This document shows, piece after piece, positions 28,697 to 36,854 of a stretch of DNA of 64,000 nt. Under the pieces are notes generated by a model. That model worked only from the letters and a program-made list of their open reading frames with translations, made no database searches and was not told where the DNA came from. The position numbers and the translations under genes are program-made. The stretch's first letter is position 1, and each line of letters opens with the position of its first letter. Source of the DNA: Serratia odorifera (GTDB lineage Bacteria; Pseudomonadota; Gammaproteobacteria; Enterobacterales; Enterobacteriaceae). The DNA lies in assembly GCF_900635445.1 (NCBI RefSeq), contig NZ_LR134117.1, forward strand, positions 4,030,001 to 4,094,000, read 5' to 3'.

Positions 28697-29385
28697 TTCT
28701 TATCTCTTTTATGGCAAGTATCACATGACCCTCTAGATCCACCATTACTGATACTAGTGCTAGCTTTATAGTCACTTGAAAACTTATCACTCGATATGCC
28801 ATCAAGAAAACCTAATGAAAAGCTTAGAACAACAGGATCATAAATCCAATTTAAAACCCTCTCCTAAAACATAACCATTTACCCCACCATTTTTTTATAT
28901 TCATTCCGCCAAACAAAATCGTAAAGTCAGACATCCCGTACATCTGATAACTGGCACCGACGCCTACACCGTTAAAATCAAACTTATTATTTGATAAGCT
29001 TGTCCTGTCCTCTATCGAAAGCTTGGTGTTTAGCCACTGTCCGTTTAATGTTGTTGAAAAAGAAAGAGCATCCGTTATCCCATACATGACTGATAAATTC
29101 GCAGAAACACCATTCGTTTCCCTCCGTGCCGATAAATAAGTACGATCTATAACATATTGACCCGGCCCAACCTCATTAATGTAATAGCCTGTAGCCTGAG
29201 CGTCCATTTTCATTAGATTTATTCAATATATTAATACCAGAGCTTAGCGTCCATCTCTCCTTGGCGGGGAGAAAGTCTTCAATTTTCAGAATGGCTTTTG
29301 GTGTTTCTATCGATTTTTTTATAGGTTCCGCGTACCCTGGAGCCATCGTCCCTATAAAAATCAATAAAAGGGTAATCTGGTTCAT
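28693..29385 (-). pseudogene. Predicted exported beta-strand-rich (outer membrane?) protein, frameshifted
   Basis: Starts at ATG 29383-29385 behind AAAGGGA with a signal peptide (MNQITLLLIFIGTMAPGYAEP). After KAILKIEDFLPAKERWTLSS the frame is lost near 29212. It resumes as GYYINEVGPGQYVIDRTYLS and VSANLSVMYGITDALSFSTT, alternating strands typical of outer-membrane barrels, then shifts again near 28885 and 28825 (NGYVLGEGFKLDL, DPVVLSFSLGFLDGISSDKF). The tail ends SRGSCDTCHKRDKK, containing one CxxCH, and stops in an ATGA overlap with the small membrane protein. Reconstructed length is about 230 residues. Family not identified with certainty. A 17/19 Fur box lies 42 bases upstream. Confidence 0.5.
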
Positions 29386-29674
29386 ATTAGTCCCTTTTTG
29401 GGTAGTTATCTCCATATGCTGCACTTGATAGTGATAATCAGTATCATTTAAAATGGCAACTTGTTCCATATAAAACATCACAAAAAGGAGATGTGGGTCG
29501 CAACTTCCCTACCAATAGACGCCTACAACTAGTAATTTACCGTTTTTTTAAAGTCAATAAGTAATAAATAATTATATTTAAATAACTATATTTTTACTCG
29601 GACACATACCATCACCACAAATAAACGTCAGGAGGATCGTGTGGTTGTATCCCGCCAGTTCGCGACGCTGGCGA
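29386..29674. other. AT-rich promoter region upstream of the Fur-linked operon
   Basis: About 290 very AT-rich bases (runs of T and TAAATAATTATATTT around 29565). Apart from the Fur box at 29427-29445 no gene or repeat was found, until the palindrome at 29666. Confidence 0.5.
29427..29445. promoter_or_regulatory. Fur box
   Basis: GATAGTGATAATCAGTATC matches the 19-bp Fur consensus at 17 positions, with symmetric mismatches. It lies 42 bases upstream of the predicted exported protein start on the minus strand, a usual repressor position. Confidence 0.75.
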
Positions 29675-29685
29675 TTATGCCAGCG
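29666..29685. repeat. Palindrome CGCTGGC-N6-GCCAGCG, copy 2
   Basis: Identical 20-bp core to the copy at 28067-28088. Here it overlaps the last codons and stop (GCGCTGGCATAA on the minus strand) of the LysR gene, and may act as its terminator. Confidence 0.5.
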
Positions 29686-30563
29686 CGGCCGGTGCCTGCT
29701 CACGCATCCAGTCGATAAAGCTGCGGTGTTTGGCACTGGCGCGCACGTCTTGTCGCCACAGCAGATGAATCGGCCGTGGGGCAGGCAAGGCGTGCTCCAG
29801 CAGGCTGATCAACCGCCCTTGGCGAATGTCGTCGGCCAGCAACAGTTGCGGTTGCAGAATCAGTCCGGCGCCGGCCAATGCGGCACGCCGCAACGCGTGG
29901 CCGTCATTACAGCTAAAAACGGTGTTTTCCGGCCACAGCGGCAGAGAGCCACTACGCCAGGCGTTACGCTTGTTCCACAACGTATTGCGCAAACAGCGGT
30001 GTGCCGGCAGATCGGCCATACTCTGCGGCGCCGGATGGCTGGACAGGTAGTCCGCCGAGGCGGCAATCACCATTTTATAGTCGCCAAGGCGCTGGGCGAC
30101 AAACGGGCTATCGTCCGGCAACTGACCGACACGAATGGCAAAGTCGAACCCTTCGGCGATCGGGTCGACAAAACGATCGCTCAATTCCAGTTCGATATAT
30201 ACCTCAGGATAGCGGAGCTGAAACTCGCTGCACAACGATGCCACCACGCAACTGCCCAGCGTGGTAGGGGCGGAAATGCGCAGACTGCCAGCAGGAAATT
30301 GCCGCAGGCTTTCGATGCGTCCTTCGGCGCTGCGCAGGGCGGCCATGACGCCAAGGCTGTCCTGATACCACGTTTTGCCGGCTTCCGTCAGATGCTGTCG
30401 CCGCGTATTACGCTGCAGCAAAACGGGTATCCAGCAATGTTTCAAGCTGGGCGATCATTTTTCCGACCATTACCGACGAGATGTCCAGCCGCTTGGCCGC
30501 TTCGCTGAAGTTGCCGCTCTCGACCACCGCGATAAACACTTCCATACAACGTAATTTATTCAT
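29675..30563 (-). pseudogene. LysR family transcriptional regulator, one frameshift
   Basis: A regulator of about 295 residues. The N-terminal helix-turn-helix starts at ATG 30561-30563 (MNKLRCMEVFIAVVESGNFS) and runs to AQLETLLDTR. A TTTT run near 30421 then breaks the frame; with three T it reads DTRLLQRNTRRQHLTEAG. The ligand-binding domain is complete (GSLRISAPTTLGSCVVASLC), ending APAALA at the palindrome. It is divergent from a short-chain dehydrogenase with about 100 bp between, so that gene is its probable target. Confidence 0.82.
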
Positions 30564-30667
30564 GATTGCTAACTTTTAGTTTGGAATGAGTAAATTTTTT
30601 AGCCATTTTTCCGCCAATTCAACTGTATCACTATGTAATCCTGTTTAACGCTAGTGGAGAATAAAAA

Positions 30668-31264
30668 ATGAAGATATTGGTGATTGGTGCCAGCGGCACG
30701 CTCGGCAGTGGCATTGTCAGCGCTTTGCAGCACGAGCATGAAATTATTCGCGTCGGCAAGACGCAGGGGGAGTTGCAGGTTGATTTAACGCAGGAAGAGA
30801 GCATCAGAGCAATGTTTGCCCGCAGCGGCAAGGTCGATGCGATCGTGGCGGCGACCGGCAGCGTACATTTTGCACCGCTGGCGGAGATGACCAGCACGCA
30901 GTTTGTCTCCGGCCTGCAGGACAAATTGATGGGGCAGGTACAGCTGGTATTGATCGGCAAAGACTATCTTAATCCAGGCGGATCGTTCACGCTGACCAGC
31001 GGCATTCTGGCGCAACAGCCGATCCGCACCGGTGTCAATGCTAGCGCGGTCAACGCGGCGCTGGAAGGGTTTGTTCTGGCGGCAGCCTGTGAACTCCCGG
31101 GGCTGCGGATCAACGTGGTCAGCCCAACGGTATTGAGCGAATCATTGGAAAAATACGGCGCTTTCTTCCCCGGCTTTGACAGCGTGCCGGTAAGCAGGGT
31201 GGCCATGGCGTATCGACGCAGCATCGAAGGCATCGACAGCGGAAAAGTCTATCGCGTCTGGTGA
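30668..31264 (+). CDS. Short-chain dehydrogenase/reductase
   Basis: A 198-residue compact member of the SDR superfamily. The NAD(P)-binding motif GASGTLGSG is at residues 7-15, followed by a short AATGSVHF strand where classical SDRs have NNAG. The usual YxxxK catalytic pair is absent or altered; the corresponding helix reads ASAVNAALEGFVLAAACEL. This short form is often found next to LysR regulators. It is divergent from such a gene. The substrate is unknown. Confidence 0.82.
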   Translation: MKILVIGASGTLGSGIVSALQHEHEIIRVGKTQGELQVDLTQEESIRAMFARSGKVDAIVAATGSVHFAPLAEMTSTQFVSGLQDKLMGQVQLVLIGKDYLNPGGSFTLTSGILAQQPIRTGVNASAVNAALEGFVLAAACELPGLRINVVSPTVLSESLEKYGAFFPGFDSVPVSRVAMAYRRSIEGIDSGKVYRVW

Positions 31265-31328
31265 CGATCGTATTAATTTTTGTGTCTTTTCAAACGCTGC
31301 GAGTTAGGCCATATTATCTGCGCTTTTT

Positions 31329-31347
31329 GAGAAAAAAAATCATTATC
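31329..31347. promoter_or_regulatory. Fur box-like site
   Basis: The right half AATCATTATC is perfect and the whole 19-mer matches the Fur consensus at 15 positions. It sits about 25-45 bases before the start of an iron-type binding protein, consistent with iron repression. Confidence 0.6.
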
Positions 31348-31373
31348 ATTTAACGGGTGCAAATAATGAAAAG

Positions 31374-32485
31374 ATGGCAACTATTCTGGGGATGATTGGT
31401 ATCAGCCTACTGTTTTCGGCAACTGCTGCACCAATCGTGGTCACTGACGTCAGCGGCCGGCAGGTGACGCTGCCCGGCGAGGCGCAGCGCATCATTTTAG
31501 GTGAAGGGCGGCAGATGTATCTGCTCGCAGCGTTTGACACAGAGGAGCCGTTTAAACGGGTGGTCGGTTGGCGCGACGACTTCCATAAGGCGGATTATGA
31601 CGGCTATAAAGCCTACGAAGACAAATACCCACAGATCAAGAAATTGCCGACTTTTGGCGGGGCCAAAGACGGTACTTTCAACGTTGAACAGGCGCTGACG
31701 CTGAAGCCGGATCTGCTGCTGATGAATCTGGAGTCGAAAGCGGCAACCGACGAAGGCGGTTTGATCGCCAAGCTGGAAAAACTCAATATTCCGGTGGTGT
31801 TCATCGATTTTCGTGAAAAACCGTTCGAAAACGCCGAGAAAAGCATTCATATCATGGGACAGGTGCTGGGCAAGCCGCAGCGCGCCGAGGAGATTATTCG
31901 CTTCCGCCAGCAGCAGATTGACATCGTTACCTCGCGACTGGCGAACTTCACCGGCCACCGCCCACGGGTGATGATCGACCGCGCCGGGGGCTATGACGAC
32001 GAATGCTGCATGTCGTTCGGCGATGAGAATTTTGGTCGCATGGTGGAAGTGACCGGCGGGCAGAACATCGCCAAGGGGCTGATCCCCGGCACCTTTGGCA
32101 CGCTCAATCCCGAACAGATCATTGCCAGCAACCCCGAAGTCGTAATCGTCACCGGCGCGAACTGGAAGAACTACAATACCGTGGGCAAATGGGTCGGCGT
32201 GGGGCCGGGGCCGACGTGGACGAGGCAGAGAAACGCCTGCAGGCGCTGATGATGCGGCCGGCATTTAAAACGCTGCCGGTGGCGCACAACGGTAACGTCC
32301 ATGCCATCTGGCATCAGTTTTATGACAGCCCATACCAGTTTGTCGCCATCCAGGCGATTGCCAAGTGGCTGCACCCGGAACTGTTCAAGGATCTGGATCC
32401 GGACGCCACTTTCCGCGAGTTCCATCAAAAGTTCCTGCCGCTGCCGTATAAACCGGGCTACTGGGTTTCATTGCCGGCACAGTGA
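31374..32485 (+). pseudogene. Iron/siderophore-type ABC substrate-binding protein, one frameshift
   Basis: A periplasmic binding protein of the FepB/BtuF (TroA-like) class, about 370 residues. Signal peptide: ILGMIGISLLFSATAAP. The mature part begins IVVTDVSGRQVTLPG, the standard start of this family, and includes LTLKPDLLLMNLESK and GTLNPEQIIASNPEVVIV. At 32205 a GGGG run breaks the frame; one more G gives WVGVGPGADVDEAEKRLQ, and the C-terminal half runs to 32485. The start is uncertain: ATG 31366 (MKRWQLF) would need another one-base change, while ATG 31374 is in frame. A Fur-like box lies just upstream. No permease or ATPase follows, so it would rely on a partner elsewhere. Confidence 0.8.
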
Positions 32486-32513
32486 TCGCCAACCGCACCT
32501 CAGCCAATATGCA

Positions 32514-32533
32514 CGGGCCCCAAACGGGGCCCG
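32514..32533. terminator. Hairpin between convergent genes
   Basis: The 8-bp GC stem CGGGCCCC/GGGGCCCG with a 4-base loop lies between the binding protein and the convergent Hsp20 gene. No U-tract is seen. Confidence 0.5.
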
Positions 32534-32541
32534 ACAGTGAC

Positions 32542-33021
32542 TTATTGTTGCTTATGCTCCAGGACATTTCCCTCGCTGCCGCTGCTACTGATGGCGATAC
32601 GCTGCGGTTTTTCCTCTTCGGGAATTTCATACTCCAGATTCAACCGTAGCAAGCCGTTGGACAGATTGGCACTGCCAACCTTAATACGGTTGCTCAGGCT
32701 GAAGCTCAGGGTAAAGGCCGATTGCGCAATCCCGCGATGCAACCATTTGATCTGCGCGTCGTCGTCGGATGTCTCACGTTTGCCAGAAATCGTTAACTGG
32801 GTATTCTGTACCGCAATATCCAGTTCGCTTTCCTTGAATCCAGGCACGCTGACCGTCAGTTCGTAATGCGTGTCGTCACGTTGAATCAGATTGTAACTTG
32901 GCGTATCAGATAACGGGGCATCGCCGGTCAAGCGGCTGAATAAGCGATCCATACGATCAAAGCGATCGGAGAACAGATTGTCAGTGATAGTTGGTATCAG
33001 AGAGAAGGGACGATAGGCCAT
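32542..33021 (-). CDS. Small heat shock protein, Hsp20 family
   Basis: A 159-residue alpha-crystallin-domain chaperone. The N-terminus MAYRPFSLIPTITDNLFSDR resembles IbpA-type proteins. The crystallin domain has YELTVSVPGFKESELDI and the GLLRLNLEYEIPEE region, where the usual A-x-x-x-n-GvL motif reads ANLSNGLLRL. The C-terminal IAI (PQRIAISS) matches the I-x-I/V assembly motif. It is shorter in homology than E. coli IbpA/B and is probably a separate Hsp20 paralogue. It holds unfolded proteins in the cytoplasm under stress. Confidence 0.88.
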   Translation of the reverse strand: MAYRPFSLIPTITDNLFSDRFDRMDRLFSRLTGDAPLSDTPSYNLIQRDDTHYELTVSVPGFKESELDIAVQNTQLTISGKRETSDDDAQIKWLHRGIAQSAFTLSFSLSNRIKVGSANLSNGLLRLNLEYEIPEEEKPQRIAISSSGSEGNVLEHKQQ

Positions 33022-33167
33022 AATATTACCTCCTATATGTCAGGTTTCACTCGATAAAAATGGCGAGTATCATTGCTCACGACGATACTCACTGCTATCA
33101 ACCCACGATCAATCTGGGGATGTTCGGGAAAATTTCAAGCCCTGTTTCCCCAGCAGAGGAACATCCA

Positions 33168-33992
33168 ATGGATCGGCAGATCCCCATAACGATAACGCGC
33201 CAGTTGACGCTCGCCGAGGCGGTGCTGCAACGCCATCTGGGCGACACGCTGTGCGCGATTCATCTTTTTGGCTCGGCGCTCGAAGGCGGGCTGCAAGCGC
33301 ACAGCGATATTGATCTGCTGGTCACCGTTCACACGCCACCGTCGCCACAGCTGCGTCAGGGGTTGCAGCGCGCGCTGCTGGCGGTTTCGGCTCCGCCGGC
33401 GGCAGACAGCGCGCTACGTGCGCTGGAGGTCACGGTCGTCAATCTTGCAGATATCGTGCCATGGCGTTATCCAGCGAAACGCGAACTGCAGTTCGGCGAA
33501 TGGTTACGGCAGGACATTTTGCACCAGCGATTTGAGCTGCCGATGCAGGATCACGATCTGGCGATTCTGCTGAGCAAAGTCCGACAATGCAGTGTGCCAC
33601 TGAGCGGGCCGGTAGCGCAGGAGCTGTTCGACCCGGTCCCGCAACGGGATTTTTACCAAGCCCTCAGTGACACTGTCACGCAATGGGTTACGCCAGAGGA
33701 CTGGCAGGGGGACGAGCGCAATATCGTTCTCGCATTAGCTCGCATCTGGTATAGCGCAGCAACCGGGCAGATTGCCCCCAAACAGCAGGCCGCCGCCTGG
33801 TTGCTGGAACGCATTGATGCCCGCTATGCGCCGGTATTACGCACCGCGCAGCAGGCCTATCTGGGATTGGGGCCCGACACGCTGGCGGCTCAGGTTGGCG
33901 CGACGGCCGAATTCATCAACTTTGCCAAACGCCATATCTGCCGACTGTTGCCGCCAGTGACCCAGGCGAAGCGCACAGATACAGAGGATTAG
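33168..33992 (+). CDS. AadA-like aminoglycoside nucleotidyltransferase
   Basis: A 274-residue ANT(3'')-type adenylyltransferase. The nucleotidyltransferase motif is HLFGSALEGGLQAHSDIDLL near residues 33-52 (GS ... D-x-D). The C-terminal helical DUF4111-like domain follows (DERNIVLALARIWYSAATGQ, KQQAAAWLLERI). The ATG at 33168 has GAGGAAC upstream. There is no integron attC or cassette structure beside it; codon use matches the flanking genes, so it appears to be a resident chromosomal gene, as reported in Serratia. It predicts streptomycin/spectinomycin modification, though native activity may be weak. Confidence 0.85.
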   Translation: MDRQIPITITRQLTLAEAVLQRHLGDTLCAIHLFGSALEGGLQAHSDIDLLVTVHTPPSPQLRQGLQRALLAVSAPPAADSALRALEVTVVNLADIVPWRYPAKRELQFGEWLRQDILHQRFELPMQDHDLAILLSKVRQCSVPLSGPVAQELFDPVPQRDFYQALSDTVTQWVTPEDWQGDERNIVLALARIWYSAATGQIAPKQQAAAWLLERIDARYAPVLRTAQQAYLGLGPDTLAAQVGATAEFINFAKRHICRLLPPVTQAKRTDTED

Positions 33993-34277
33993 GCTACCCC
34001 ATCGACGATGGTAATCATCGCCTCCGCCACGCCGTCGCGCTGCTGCTTCGCCCGCTGATAGGCGTCGGAGTGGTAGCAGGCCAGCGCGGTGGCATAATCG
34101 TCAAATTCAATGACGACATGTTTGACATACGCCGGGCCCTCCAACGAGGTTGCCTGCTCGCCCGCGCGCCAGAAAACGGGCGTTATACTGCTGAAAAGCC
34201 TGCGGGGCGAGGTGCATGTAATGTTGATAGCGTTGCGGATCTTTTACCGTGACGTGAGCAATCCAATACGCGGGCAT
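33989..34277 (-). pseudogene. DUF1330 family protein, one frameshift
   Basis: A 95-residue small protein of the DUF1330 (ferredoxin-like barrel) family. It starts MPAYWIAHVTVKDPQRYQHY at ATG 34275-34277, one base after the GntR stop, so the two are co-transcribed. The frame is lost at GGG near 34170; removing one G gives GEQATSLEGPAYVKHVVIEF, and the rest runs through FDDYATALACYHSDAYQ to a TAA at 33989-33991, overlapping the convergent AadA-like stop. Function unknown. Such proteins often accompany catabolic genes. Confidence 0.72.
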
Positions 34278-34278
34278 C

Positions 34279-34956
34279 TCAGGACTCCTGTTGCAAGATA
34301 CGTTTTGCCAGGGCAGAGGCTTCGGTCAAATGTTCCAGCACTTCCTGTCTGGCCAATTGCCCATCACCTTGTTCAATGGCGTGATAAATACGCGTCATCC
34401 GTTCAAAACCGGCCAGTTGCCGTTCCGGGCTTTTCAGCGTCAGCGCACGCAGTCGGCTGATGCGGCTGTTCAAACGCTGGACGATTTCCCAAGCGATGGC
34501 ATGATTGGCAACCTGGAAAATAGTTTCATAAAAGGCCTGCGACGCGGCAACGCGCTTAATATCATCCTGTTCAGCTGACGCCTGATTAATCGCCATTAAT
34601 TTATCGTGCAGTATTTTCTTATCCTGTTTGCTGGCATTCAGTGCACAGTCGTGAGCGGCACTTTGTTCCAGTAACAAACGAATATTATAAATTTGCTCCG
34701 CAACCTCCCAGGTCAAAATAGCCACAATAGGGCCTTTCTTGGGCAAAATTTCAATTAGCCCTTCGGCTTCAAGGTAACGAATCACTTCGCGCACTACGCT
34801 GCGGCTGACGCCCAGGCTGTCGCATAAACTGCGTTCCACCAGGCGATCTCCCGCCTGGAAATATCCCGCAATAATCGCCTGCCTGACTTTTTCCAGCGCC
34901 AGTTCACGCAACGTTACCGGGGTATTTTCTATTTTCAACGATGCCTGTTGAACCAT
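34279..34956 (-). CDS. GntR family transcriptional regulator (FCD domain)
   Basis: A 225-residue FadR-type regulator. The winged helix-turn-helix covers about residues 15-80 (KVRQAIIAGYFQAGDRLVER, LGVSRSVVREVIRYLEAEGL), followed by the all-helical FCD ligand domain (LLLEQSAAHDCAL, FYETIFQVANHAI). It is divergent from a catabolic operon at 35439 with about 480 bases between, and a TGGTATACCA palindrome, typical for this family, lies in that gap. It probably represses the operon until its inducer appears. A trigonelline breakdown product is a reasonable guess for the inducer. Confidence 0.88.
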   Translation of the reverse strand: MVQQASLKIENTPVTLRELALEKVRQAIIAGYFQAGDRLVERSLCDSLGVSRSVVREVIRYLEAEGLIEILPKKGPIVAILTWEVAEQIYNIRLLLEQSAAHDCALNASKQDKKILHDKLMAINQASAEQDDIKRVAASQAFYETIFQVANHAIAWEIVQRLNSRISRLRALTLKSPERQLAGFERMTRIYHAIEQGDGQLARQEVLEHLTEASALAKRILQQES

Positions 34957-35159
34957 GATTGTCTCTATTTTTTAGGATTATCAGTTATCTTTATAACAAC
35001 AATTAATTGCGCCCATTCAGTTTAGTATTAACATCCTTTCCTCCGCCAAATCAACGACGGTTTTCCCTGCGACAAACGTTGTTCCCTGTCCGACAGGGGT
35101 AAATTTGCGATGGCTCACAGAATCGTAATCTAGCGAATAAAAAATCATTTTCCTGCCGC

Positions 35160-35184
35160 AACGCCTTGCCAATCGGCGTTTTTT
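35160..35184 (+). terminator. Terminator-like hairpin in the operon leader region
   Basis: AACGCC/GGCGTT stem with a 9-base loop, followed by TTTT. It reads in the direction of the catabolic operon but about 250 bases before its first gene, with a second hairpin (ACGCCA/TGGCGT) just after. It could end a small RNA or attenuate a long leader. Confidence 0.4.
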
Positions 35185-35344
35185 CACGCTTTGTCACGCC
35201 ATGTTTTGGCGTTAAAGCAACGCTGACAGCCGGTAACCAATGGCGACTATTCTTACCGCCAATACCCGCTAACTGATTAAAATTCATCATTAAAATCCAC
35301 TATCACAGGGTAGGCGTGCCGACAAAAACAAGAATACCGTATTA

Positions 35345-35354
35345 TGGTATACCA
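35345..35354. promoter_or_regulatory. GntR/FadR-type operator candidate
   Basis: TGGTATACCA is a perfect palindrome matching the TNGTNNNACNA pattern of FCD regulators. It lies upstream of the catabolic operon and 390 bases from the divergent GntR gene. Confidence 0.5.
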
Positions 35355-35438
35355 AACTTTGACATACCAATCGATCGAATGATATACCCTCAACTCGAGA
35401 CAACTCATTAACATTTGATTTACTTTCGAGGCGTTTGT

Positions 35439-36040
35439 ATGCATCCAGATATTCGTAAGACCTTCGTTATCACCGAAACGACCTACAGCGATGGCGGCAA
35501 GGCCGCTGGCACGCCGTTGGTGATGATTGCCGCGGTGGCCGTCGTCAAAAACCCGTGGCCGGCCAGGGCTACGTACAGGATTTGGCGCCAAAAATCCGTG
35601 AAATGGCGCCGGTGTTAGGGGAATTGCTCACCGGGCTTATCATCAATGAAGCCGGTTCAGGCGATCGTGTCGAAGCCTTTGGCAAAAGCGCCGTCGTTGG
35701 CCTGGATGGCGAATTGGAACATGCGTCTGCGCTGATCCATACCTTGCATTTTGGCAATCATTATCGCTCGGCGGTGAACGGCAAAAGCTACCTGGCATTC
35801 AACAATACGCGCGGTCCGGCCAACGCGCCGATTCTGATCCCGATGATGGGTAAAAACGACGAAGGGAGCCGCGAGCATTACCTGACGTTCCAGTTCAACA
35901 TCAACGACGCGCCTTTCAGCGACGAAATCGTGATTGCTTTGGGCGCGGCGCTGGGGGGCAGACCTCATCATCGTATCGGCAACCGTTATATGGACTTGAA
36001 AGAGTTAGGACATGATCAGGAAAACCCAGCAGCTGTTTAA
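35439..36040 (+). pseudogene. Amino acid synthesis family protein (DUF1185/AA_synth), one frameshift
   Basis: A protein of about 200 residues of the AA_synth (DUF1185) family, whose biochemical role is unknown. It begins MHPDIRKTFVITETTYSDGG at ATG 35439 behind GAGG. The frame breaks near 35551; adding one G restores NPWAGQGYVQDLAPKIREM, and the rest is intact (GLIINEAGSGDRVEAFGKSA, YLAFNNTRGPANAPILIPMM). It is the first gene of the tgn-like operon and overlaps the next start by about 29 bases. Genes of this family recur beside luciferase-type monooxygenases for N-heterocycles, suggesting an accessory step. Confidence 0.78.
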
Positions 36041-36854
36041 CAACATGAAGGTCAGCTACCTGGAGGCGGGCGAAGGCGCGCCACTGGTACTGATCCATGG
36101 CGTCGGCATGAACGCCGAGTGCTGGTATCCGCAGCTCGAAGCGTTCAGCCGCGATTACCGGGTCATCGCCGTCGATATGCCGGGCCATGGCCAGAGCGAC
36201 GGCTTTAGACAGGCGGCAACGCTTGAAGATTACGTCCACTGGCTGGCGGACTTTCTTGCCACCCAGCCCGAGGCTGATTTTGCCGTCGCTGGGCATTCGA
36301 TGGGGGCGTTGATTACCGCCGGGTTCGCCATTGAATACCCCGAGCGCACCAACCATGCGGTGGTGATCAGCGGCGTGTTCCAGCGTTCACCGCAGGCCAG
36401 CCAGGCGGTCTTAGATCGTGCCGAACAACTGTCGCGCGGCCAGGCCCAGCTGGATTCGCCGCTGACGCGCTGGTTCAGCGCCACCCCCGGCGAGCAACGG
36501 CTGCGCGAACAGGTGGGCGATTGGCTGCAACAGGTAGATCTGCAGGGCTATGCACGTGCCTATCAGGCGTTCGCCGCCGGCGATCGCGTCTATGCCTCAC
36601 GCTGGTCATCGCTGCGCTGTCCGGTGCTGGTGATCACCGGCGAATTCGACGCCAACTCCAGTCCGGAGATGGCCAGACAAATGGCACTGGCCGCGCCCAA
36701 CGGGCGGGCGGTGATTATCGACAACGCTAAACATATGGTCAGTTTGACAGATGCGCAGCGGGTGAATGCCGAAATCCTCGGTTTTTTATCACCCACGGCG
36801 CAGCGGCAGACCAGCCAAAACGATATTGAAGGAGTGATCAATGGACGCGGATAA
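36012..36854 (+). CDS. tgnD: Alpha/beta hydrolase, probable TgnD-like amide hydrolase
   Basis: A 280-residue alpha/beta hydrolase. LVLIHGVGM carries the oxyanion HG, AGHSMGALI the nucleophile serine (GHSMG), VLVITGEFDANS the acid strand, and NAKHMVSL the catalytic histidine. In the known trigonelline pathway of Acinetobacter baylyi, TgnD, an enzyme of this fold, hydrolyses (E)-2-((N-methylformamido)methylene)succinate to succinate semialdehyde, methylamine, formate and CO2. The assignment rests on the neighbours, which fit TgnA, TgnB and TgnC. It overlaps the gene before and the gene after, so coupling is tight. Some other N-formyl or enol-lactone hydrolase is possible. Confidence 0.6.
   Translation: MIRKTQQLFNNMKVSYLEAGEGAPLVLIHGVGMNAECWYPQLEAFSRDYRVIAVDMPGHGQSDGFRQAATLEDYVHWLADFLATQPEADFAVAGHSMGALITAGFAIEYPERTNHAVVISGVFQRSPQASQAVLDRAEQLSRGQAQLDSPLTRWFSATPGEQRLREQVGDWLQQVDLQGYARAYQAFAAGDRVYASRWSSLRCPVLVITGEFDANSSPEMARQMALAAPNGRAVIIDNAKHMVSLTDAQRVNAEILGFLSPTAQRQTSQNDIEGVINGRG

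Larger units (their letters stand above)
34957..35438. other. Divergent intergenic region between GntR and the tgn-like operon
   Basis: About 480 bases. It contains a terminator-like hairpin on the plus strand at 35160-35184 and a GntR-type palindrome at 35345-35354, 85 bases before the operon start. A small reading frame on the minus strand (35051-35290) has no ribosome site and is not credited. Confidence 0.5.

Noticed and set aside
28608..28805. 65-codon minus-strand frame overlapping the small membrane protein
   Set aside because: The alternative frame ending GSCDTCHKRDKK with an ATGA overlap fits the operon better, so this is an out-of-frame reading.
28089..29665. Possibility that the AT-rich block is a prophage or insertion sequence
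   Set aside because: No integrase, transposase, terminal repeats of IS type or phage genes were seen; only a 20-bp palindrome and a small coding scar flank it.
35051..35290. 80-codon minus-strand frame in the GntR-operon gap
   Set aside because: No ribosome site, no domain, and it overlaps hairpins; probably chance.
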